From Pseudonocardia thermophila (GTDB lineage: Bacteria > Actinomycetota > Actinomycetes > Mycobacteriales > Pseudonocardiaceae): DNA of 64,000 bases. Every line of letters starts with the position of its first letter. Position 1 is the stretch's first letter. The position numbers and the translations under genes were made by a program. Below, piece after piece: positions 58,663-64,000 of this stretch. Location: the NCBI RefSeq assembly GCF_900142365.1, contig NZ_FRAP01000007.1, forward strand, positions 183,279 through 247,278. The letters are read 5' to 3'. The notes beneath the pieces are model-generated. The model saw nothing but the letters and a program-made list of their open reading frames with translations, did not search any database and was not told the DNA's origin.

Positions 58663-59633
58663 TGGGTCGCAAGTTCGGCGTCGGGCTCTACACGGGCCAG
58701 CACAGCGACTACCGGGACGTGGTGCCGCTGGCCGTGGCCGCCGAGGAGGCCGGCTTCGACTCGTTCTGGGTCACCGAGCACCACGGCCTGCCCGACGGGT
58801 ACCTGCCGTCGCCGCTGACGATGCTGGCGGCACTCGCGCCCGTGACCGAGCGGATCCAGCTCGGCACGGGTGTGGTGCTCGCCCCGCTGCACCACCCGCT
58901 GCGGCTCGCCGAGGACGCCGCCGTCGTCGACCGCCTCTGCGGCGGGCGGCTGATCCTCGGGCTCGGCCTCGGCTACGCCGCGCACGAGTACCGCGCGTTC
59001 GGCGTGGACCCGGCGACCCGGGGCGCGCGGCTGTCCGCACTGATCGGGGCGCTGCGGCAGGCCTGGACGGGGAAGGAGTTCGACTGCCCCGAGCTCGGGT
59101 TGCACGGGGTCCGCGTGACCCCGACTCCCGCCCACCCGATCCCGATCTGGCTCGGCGGCTACGCGGCGGCCGCCGTGCGCCGGGCCGGGCAGCTCGCCGA
59201 CGGGCACCTCGTCGGCCGTGGTGAGCCGCACATCGTCGACGCCGCGTCCGAGCAGCTCGCGACCGTGCGCGACCCGGCCGACGCGACGTTCACCCGCGCG
59301 GTGAACATCACCTGCATCCTCGACGGCGCAGGTGCGGAGTCGGCGCGGGCGGCGTTCTCCCGCCAGCAGCGCGCCTACGAGGAGATCCAGGCCGGGCGGG
59401 CCGTCTACGCCGACCTGGTCTCCGGCCCGCACGCCGACATCGACGCCTACGTGCAGGTGTCGGGCGACGCCGACGACGTCGTCGCCGGGGTGCGGTCGGT
59501 GCTCGAGCGGCTGCGCGACTGGGCGGACGTGCACCTCGTGCTGCGGGTGCTGTTCCCCGAACCGCTCGAGGTCACCCGGGAGCGGCTGGCGATCTTCGGG
59601 CGGGAGGTCCTGCCCCGGCTCAGGGAGGAGTAG
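58662..59633 (+). CDS. LLM-class flavin/F420-dependent oxidoreductase
   Basis: 323 residues from GTG 58662. Luciferase-like barrel: EEAGFDSFWVTEHHGLPDGYLPSP, LGTGVVLAPLHHPLRLAED and GGRLILGLGLGYAAHEY. Shorter than, and distinct from, the LLM proteins at 28889 and 52321. Probably oxygenates or reduces the substrate handled by the two amidohydrolases before it, in the same overlapping operon. Confidence 0.9.
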   Translation: MGRKFGVGLYTGQHSDYRDVVPLAVAAEEAGFDSFWVTEHHGLPDGYLPSPLTMLAALAPVTERIQLGTGVVLAPLHHPLRLAEDAAVVDRLCGGRLILGLGLGYAAHEYRAFGVDPATRGARLSALIGALRQAWTGKEFDCPELGLHGVRVTPTPAHPIPIWLGGYAAAAVRRAGQLADGHLVGRGEPHIVDAASEQLATVRDPADATFTRAVNITCILDGAGAESARAAFSRQQRAYEEIQAGRAVYADLVSGPHADIDAYVQVSGDADDVVAGVRSVLERLRDWADVHLVLRVLFPEPLEVTRERLAIFGREVLPRLREE

Positions 59634-59635
59634 GA

Positions 59636-60091
59636 GTGCGGCTGGAGGACCGGGCGGCCATCGCCGACCTGATGGCGCGCTACTGCGAACGCGTCGACGA
59701 GTACGACATGGACGGCGTCGCCGCCTGCTTCACGCTCGACTGCATCACCGACTACGGCCCCGGCCGCGGCGGGCTCGTCACCGGGCGCGCTGCGGTACGG
59801 GCCCGGATCGCGAAGGGCCAGGCCCAGTTCCGCCGCACCCACCACCAGCTGGGCCAGAGCCTGATCACCTTCGACCCCGACGACGCGGACCGGGCCACGG
59901 CGACGACGTACGTCACCGCGTCGCACGAGGAGTGGGACGGCCGCCAGTGGCGCGCCCACCTGCGCTACGTCGACGTCCTGCGGCGGACGCCGGAGGAGGG
60001 CTGGCTGCTCGCCGAGCGGCGGGTGCACGCGGCGCTGATCGAGAACCGCCCGGAGATCGACTGGGTCTGGGTTCCCCGCCAGCAGCCGTAG
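59636..60091 (+). CDS. SnoaL-like/NTF2-fold protein
   Basis: 151 residues from GTG 59636 (AGGGAGGAGTAGGA upstream). RAAIADLMARYCERVDEYDMDGVAACFT and the late GWLLAERRVHAALIE match the SnoaL_4 pattern, as in the protein at 25496. His/Asp/Tyr line the presumed cavity (YGPGRGG, FRRTHHQLGQ). Possible isomerase, dehydratase or cyclase. Last gene of the 56.3-60.1 kb operon; no clear terminator was found in the 94 bases that follow. Confidence 0.83.
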   Translation: MRLEDRAAIADLMARYCERVDEYDMDGVAACFTLDCITDYGPGRGGLVTGRAAVRARIAKGQAQFRRTHHQLGQSLITFDPDDADRATATTYVTASHEEWDGRQWRAHLRYVDVLRRTPEEGWLLAERRVHAALIENRPEIDWVWVPRQQP

Positions 60092-60185
60092 CCGGGGTGC
60101 ACGATCTGGCCGATCCCGGTGCGCTCGGTGGCGTTCCGCAGGCCCCTGGCGCCCGCACCAGCGGTGCAGCCAGCCCAGCGGGCGA

Positions 60186-62549
60186 TCACGACAGGTGCCG
60201 GATCTCCGGCCTCGACTTGTGCGACCAGTCGTGCCCGAGCGCCCCCTGTGCGCCCTGGGCCGCGCACTCCTGCGACCCGGCCTCGGTGAACCGCACGACC
60301 ACGGACTTCGACACCGGCTGGTTGCTCTTCAGCGCCGTGGAGTCGAGCGGGACGAGCGGGTTGGTCTCCGGGTAGTAGGCCGCGGCCGTGCCGCGGGGGA
60401 CGTCGTAGGCGACGAGGCGGAAGTCGGTCGCGCAGCGGATGTGGTCGTCGCCGCCCCAGTGGGTCACGAGGTCGACGTGGTCGCCGTCGCGGTAACCGAG
60501 GGCGGTGATGTCGTCGGGGTGGGCGAACACGACGCGGCGGCCGCCCTCGATGCCGCGGTAGCGGTCGGAGAGGCCGTAGATCGTGGTGTTGAACTGGTCG
60601 TGGCTGCGCAGCGTCTGCAGCAGCAGGTGCCCGTCGGGCACGTCGACGATCTCCACGGGGGAGCAGGCGAACTCAGCGCGCCCCGACTCCGTCTCGAAGG
60701 TGCGGGTGTCGCGCGGCGGGTGCGGCAGGACGAACCCGCCGGGGCGGCGGACGTTCACCTCGTAGCTCTCACAGCCGGGCACGACCCGCGAGATGTGGTC
60801 GCGGATGCGGCGGTAGTCGGCGCGCATGCCGGCCCAGTCGATGCCGTGGCGGGCGCCGAGGGTCGCCTCGGCGATGCCGGTGATGATCGCGACCTCGCTG
60901 CGCAGGTGCGGGCTCGCCGGCGGGAGCGGTCCGCGGGAGGCGTGCACCGAGCACGTCGAGTCCTCCACGGTGACGAACTGCGGGCCGGACTCCTGCACGT
61001 CCTGCTCGGTGCGGCCGAGCGTCGGCAGGATGAGCGCGGTGCGGCCGCCGATCAGGTGCGAGCGGTTGAGCTTGGTCGAGATCTGCACGGTGAGCAGGCA
61101 GTTGCGCAGCGCGGCCGCGGTGACCTGGGTGTCCGGCGCGGCCTGCAGGAAGTTGCCGCCGAGCCCGACGAACACCTTCACGACGCCGTCGCGCATCGCG
61201 CGGATGCTGTCGACGGTGTCGAAGCCGTGCGCGCGGGGCGGGTCGAACCCGAACTCGCGCTGCAGCGCGTCGAGGAAGCTCTGCGGCGCGCGCTCCCAGA
61301 TGCCCATCGTGCGGTCGCCCTGCACGTTGGAGTGCCCGCGGACGGGGAAGAGCCCCGCGCCCGGCCTGCCGATGTTGCCCTGGGCGAGCGCGAGGTTGAC
61401 GACCTCCTTGATCGTCGCGACCCCGTTGCGGTGCTGGGTGAGGCCCATGGCCCAGCAGAAGACGGTGCGCCGTGAGTCGCGCAGCAGCTCGGCGGCCGCG
61501 GTGATCCGGTCCCAGGAGAGCCCCGTGGCTCGGGTGACGACGTCCCGGTCGACCTGCGCGACGTGCGCCCGCCACGCGTCGAACCCGGTCGTGTGCTGCG
61601 CGATGAAGTCGTGGTCGAGCGCGTCCCACTCGACGAGCAGCGAGCCGATCGCCTGGAACAGCGCGAGGTCGCCGTTGACCCGGATCGGCAGGTGCAGGTC
61701 GGAGAGCGCGGTGCCGGGCCCGACGACGCCGCGCGGGGTCTGCGGGTTCTTGAACCGGGTCAGGCCCGCCTCGCGCAGCGGGTTGACGGTGAGGATCGTG
61801 GCGCCGTTCCGCTTGGCGTGCTCGAGCTGGGTGAGCATCCGCGGATGGTTCGTGCCGGGGTTCTGGCCGGCGATCACGATCAGGTCGGCGCCGATGAGAT
61901 CGGGCAGGGTGACGCTGGCCTTGCCGATCCCGATCGACTCCTGCAGCGCGATCGACGTGGACTCGTGGCACATGTTCGAGCAGTCCGGCAGGTTGTTCGT
62001 GCCGAACGCGCGAGCGAAGAGCTGGTAGGCGAAGGCGGCCTCGTTGGAGGCCCGGCCGGACGTGTAGAAGGTCGCCCCGTCCGGCGAGTCCAGCCCGTTC
62101 AGTTCGCCCGCGACCAGCCGGAACGCCTCGTCCCACTCGATGGGCTCGTAGTGGGAGGCGTTCGGGCGCCGCACCATCGGGTGCGTGATGCGGCCCTGCT
62201 GGCCCAGCCAGTACTCGGTGCGGGCGGCCAGCTCGGCGATGCTGTGGCGGGCGAAGAACTCCGGCGTCGCGCGGTCCTTGGTCGCCTCCTCGGCGACGGC
62301 CTTCGCCCCGTTCTCGCAGAACTCGGCGACGGCGCGGTGCCCGGGATCGGGGTCCGGCCAGGCGCAGCTCATGCAGTCGAAGCCCTCGGCCTGGTTCAGC
62401 GCCAGCAGGGTCCGGGCGGTGCGCACCGGCCCCATCCGCTCCAGCGAGCGCTTCATCGCCACCGCGACCGCCGTCGGCCCGGCCGCGTGGTCCTGCGGAC
62501 CGTGGACCTCGACGTCCGCTTCGCTGTAGTCGTCGGTCCGCCGGCTCAT
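60186..62549 (-). CDS. Molybdopterin oxidoreductase, FdhF/YdeP-like alpha subunit
   Basis: 787 residues from ATG 62549. N-terminal Cys59-Met-Ser-Cys62 (FDCMSCAWPDPD) is typical of the YdeP-type oxidoreductase alpha subunits. The molybdopterin domains carry FYTSGRASNEAAF, NMCHEST, GQNPGTNHPRML, TVNPL and a C-terminal dinucleotide-binding domain ending in KSVVVRF. Reaction unknown; E. coli YdeP is linked to acid resistance. Further in-frame extension to 63617 is rejected, as it would lie over the next gene. Not obviously part of the catabolic island. Confidence 0.9.
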   Translation of the reverse strand: MSRRTDDYSEADVEVHGPQDHAAGPTAVAVAMKRSLERMGPVRTARTLLALNQAEGFDCMSCAWPDPDPGHRAVAEFCENGAKAVAEEATKDRATPEFFARHSIAELAARTEYWLGQQGRITHPMVRRPNASHYEPIEWDEAFRLVAGELNGLDSPDGATFYTSGRASNEAAFAYQLFARAFGTNNLPDCSNMCHESTSIALQESIGIGKASVTLPDLIGADLIVIAGQNPGTNHPRMLTQLEHAKRNGATILTVNPLREAGLTRFKNPQTPRGVVGPGTALSDLHLPIRVNGDLALFQAIGSLLVEWDALDHDFIAQHTTGFDAWRAHVAQVDRDVVTRATGLSWDRITAAAELLRDSRRTVFCWAMGLTQHRNGVATIKEVVNLALAQGNIGRPGAGLFPVRGHSNVQGDRTMGIWERAPQSFLDALQREFGFDPPRAHGFDTVDSIRAMRDGVVKVFVGLGGNFLQAAPDTQVTAAALRNCLLTVQISTKLNRSHLIGGRTALILPTLGRTEQDVQESGPQFVTVEDSTCSVHASRGPLPPASPHLRSEVAIITGIAEATLGARHGIDWAGMRADYRRIRDHISRVVPGCESYEVNVRRPGGFVLPHPPRDTRTFETESGRAEFACSPVEIVDVPDGHLLLQTLRSHDQFNTTIYGLSDRYRGIEGGRRVVFAHPDDITALGYRDGDHVDLVTHWGGDDHIRCATDFRLVAYDVPRGTAAAYYPETNPLVPLDSTALKSNQPVSKSVVVRFTEAGSQECAAQGAQGALGHDWSHKSRPEIRHLS

Positions 62550-62690
62550 GCGCCGGCCTCCGGGGTGAGGTTCGGTATGGCCGGTGGGCAGGCGGGTGCG
62601 CAGCGCATGCCGGGTCCTACCCCGGATGCGGGATCGCCAATCCGGCGCGCCTCGTGGCGCCGTGATCACCGGCTGCGGCACGCTTCGCCC

Positions 62691-63830
62691 GTGACGACGA
62701 CGCGCGGGCGGGCCATCGGGCAGGGCGTGACCTGGATGGCGCGCTGGAGCCTGCGGCTGCTGCTCGTGGGGGCGGGGTTGGTGGCCCTCGGCTGGTTGAT
62801 CGGGGCGCTGTGGTCGGTGGTGCTGCCGGTGCTGCTGGCGATCGTGCTCGCGGCGCTGCTCTGGCCGCCGACCGCGCTGCTGCTGCGGCTGCGGTTCCCA
62901 CCGCTCGCCGCCGCCGCGACCGTGATCGTCGCCGGGGTCGTCGTGCTCGGCGTGGTGATCGCGATCGTCAGCGCGTCGGTGTCCGGCTCGATCGGGCAGA
63001 TCGTCGACAGCGCGATCGCCGGCATCGCGGCGATCACCGACTGGCTCTCCGGCCCGCCGCTCAACCTCGCCCAGAGCGATCTCGACGACGCGCTCAGACA
63101 GGTCACTGAGCAGCTGCAGCAGAGCGTCACCTCGATCGCGTCGGGGGTGATCACCGGCGTCAGCGGGTTCGCCTCGGGCGTCGTCACCGCCCTCCTGACG
63201 CTGGTGCTCACGTTCCTGTTCATCAAGGACGGGCCGCGGTTCCTGCCGTGGCTGATCCGGGTCGCGGGGCCGGGCGCCGGCGGGCACGTGGCCGAGGTGC
63301 TGCGGCGGGTCTGGCGGACCGTGGGGGAGTTCGTCCGCACCCAGGCCCTGGTGAGCCTGGTGGATGCGGTTCTGATCGGCGCCGGGATGCTCATCCTCGG
63401 AGTGCCGCTGGCGCTGCCGCTGGCGGTCCTTACGTTCCTGGCCGGGTTCATCCCGATCGTCGGGGCGATCGTCGCCGGTGCGCTCGGGGTGCTCGTCGCC
63501 CTGGTGACCAACGGCTTCACGACCGCGCTGATCCTGCTGGTGATCATCGTGGCGGTGCAGCAGATCGAGGGCAACGTGCTGCAGCCGATCCTGCAGGCCC
63601 GCAGCCTGGGGCTGCACGCCGCGGTCGTGCTGCTCGCCGTCACCGCCGGGTCGACGCTGTTCGGGATCGCCGGTGCGTTCCTGTCGGTGCCGGTCGCCGC
63701 GGCGGTCGCCGTCGTCCTGCGCTACATCGACGAGGAGCTGATCCGGCGCACGAGCCCGGCGGAGCCACCGACCGACGAGGCGCCTGTGGAACCTTCCGCC
63801 GGCGCGGAGCGGTCCCCGGCCGGCGACTGA
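62691..63830 (+). CDS. AI-2E family (PerM/YdiK-type) membrane protein
   Basis: 379 residues from GTG 62691. N-terminal two-helix block (LLLVGAGLVALGWLIGALW, VLPVLLAIVLAALL), a third helix, a soluble amphipathic middle, then the conserved FLFIKDGPRFLPWL, GFIPIVGAIVAG and QQIEGNVLQPIL motifs. The family includes AI-2 exporter TqsA and Na+/H+ antiporter-like members. A short Pro/Glu-rich tail closes it. Divergent from the molybdopterin enzyme (142 bases apart). Confidence 0.9.
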   Translation: MTTTRGRAIGQGVTWMARWSLRLLLVGAGLVALGWLIGALWSVVLPVLLAIVLAALLWPPTALLLRLRFPPLAAAATVIVAGVVVLGVVIAIVSASVSGSIGQIVDSAIAGIAAITDWLSGPPLNLAQSDLDDALRQVTEQLQQSVTSIASGVITGVSGFASGVVTALLTLVLTFLFIKDGPRFLPWLIRVAGPGAGGHVAEVLRRVWRTVGEFVRTQALVSLVDAVLIGAGMLILGVPLALPLAVLTFLAGFIPIVGAIVAGALGVLVALVTNGFTTALILLVIIVAVQQIEGNVLQPILQARSLGLHAAVVLLAVTAGSTLFGIAGAFLSVPVAAAVAVVLRYIDEELIRRTSPAEPPTDEAPVEPSAGAERSPAGD

Positions 63831-63907
63831 CGCCGCGGTGGACAGACCTGCGTCGTCCAGTATCGTAAACGCTCATCTCCGATAGTGGATGAGCGAGGAG
63901 GGCCGCC

Positions 63908-64000
63908 GTGGCTCAGATCGTGGGCGAACGGGTCAACGAGGGCGACGCCATCGTCGACTACGAGGAGAAGATCTTCGACGACATCCAGGCCGAAGAGGGG
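63908..64000 (+). CDS. Unidentified gene, 5' end only
   Basis: GTG 63908 follows GAGGAGGGCCGCC and opens an acidic frame (AQIVGERVNEGDAIVDYEEK...) of 31 codons to the window edge. The upstream 77 bases contain inverted GCTCATC/GATGAGC arms (63871-63877, 63888-63894) that could be an operator. Nothing can be said of function from this fragment. Confidence 0.6.
   Translation, partial: MAQIVGERVNEGDAIVDYEEKIFDDIQAEEG

Noticed and set aside
62550..63617. N-terminal extension of the molybdopterin enzyme to 63617
   Set aside because: The extra sequence is Arg/Asp/His/Gln-rich shadow translation opposite the AI-2E-family membrane protein; the enzyme is complete from 62549.
1..64000. tRNA, rRNA, CRISPR arrays, prophage genes, known riboswitches
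   Set aside because: None could be supported by reading the sequence; no repeat-spacer pattern or tRNA-like cloverleaf was noticed, though no covariance search was possible.

Overview
The window is 64 kb of very GC-rich DNA with strong G/C third-position bias. It has frequent GTG starts, ATGA/GTGA stop-start overlaps, LLM-type flavin enzymes, an MFS/P450/[3Fe-4S]-ferredoxin repertoire and a decayed 13E12-type (DUF222-HNH) gene. Together these point to a catabolically versatile actinomycete, most likely Pseudonocardiaceae-like (inference from gene content; no ribosomal gene is present to prove it). No rRNA, tRNA, CRISPR array, intact transposase or phage gene was seen.

Almost everything is accessory catabolism, organised in short, tightly coupled operons. 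1-9 kb: end of an acyl-CoA ligase gene, two carboxymuconolactone-decarboxylase-like (CMD) proteins, a 3-ketosteroid-dehydrogenase-like flavoprotein with a small coupled upstream gene, a thiolase/SDR/crotonase operon, an acyl-CoA dehydrogenase and a GntR/FCD regulator. 9.1-16.2 kb: a compact operon of an unrecognised internally duplicated protein, DUF35, thiolase-like protein, amidohydrolase, Rieske ferredoxin, acyl-CoA ligase, SDR and a second amidohydrolase. 16.2-26 kb: MFS transporter, a P450-SDR-VOC-ferredoxin-SDR operon, then flavoprotein, cupin, dienoyl-CoA-reductase-like enzyme and SnoaL-like protein. 26-38.6 kb: a divergent P450/flavoprotein pair, LLM, Gfo/Idh/MocA, P450, ferredoxin, Dabb and SDR-like genes, a TrmB regulator, a second MFS, and ThuA/SDR/sugar-isomerase-like genes.

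38.6-39.9 kb is a decayed DUF222-HNH gene. 39.9-47 kb is a complete branched-chain-amino-acid-type (Liv) ABC importer with an extra unknown cytosolic protein, followed by an FMN 2-hydroxyacid oxidase and a class II aldolase. 47-52 kb: ketopantoate-reductase-like protein, YCII protein, TetR regulator, a canonical P450 and a second DUF35/thiolase pair. 52-60 kb: limonene-monooxygenase-like LLM, PaaK-like CoA ligase, zinc alcohol dehydrogenase, two amidohydrolases, another LLM and another SnoaL. 60-64 kb leaves the catabolic theme: a YdeP-type molybdopterin oxidoreductase, an AI-2E-family membrane protein and a partial gene.

Taken together (inference): import by Liv/MFS systems, hydroxylation by P450 with dedicated [3Fe-4S] ferredoxins, dehydrogenation by KstD-like flavoproteins and SDRs, CoA activation, beta-oxidation-like shortening, possible retro-aldol cleavage by thiolase/DUF35 pairs, and hydrolysis by amidohydrolases. 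A polycyclic or alicyclic isoprenoid-like substrate would fit, but the substrate cannot be read from the sequence. The strongest unexplained signals are a 16-bp inverted repeat, CGTYA-N6-TRACG, in front of at least five widely separated transcription units, and an unrecognised protein built from two 77-residue halves that align without gaps.
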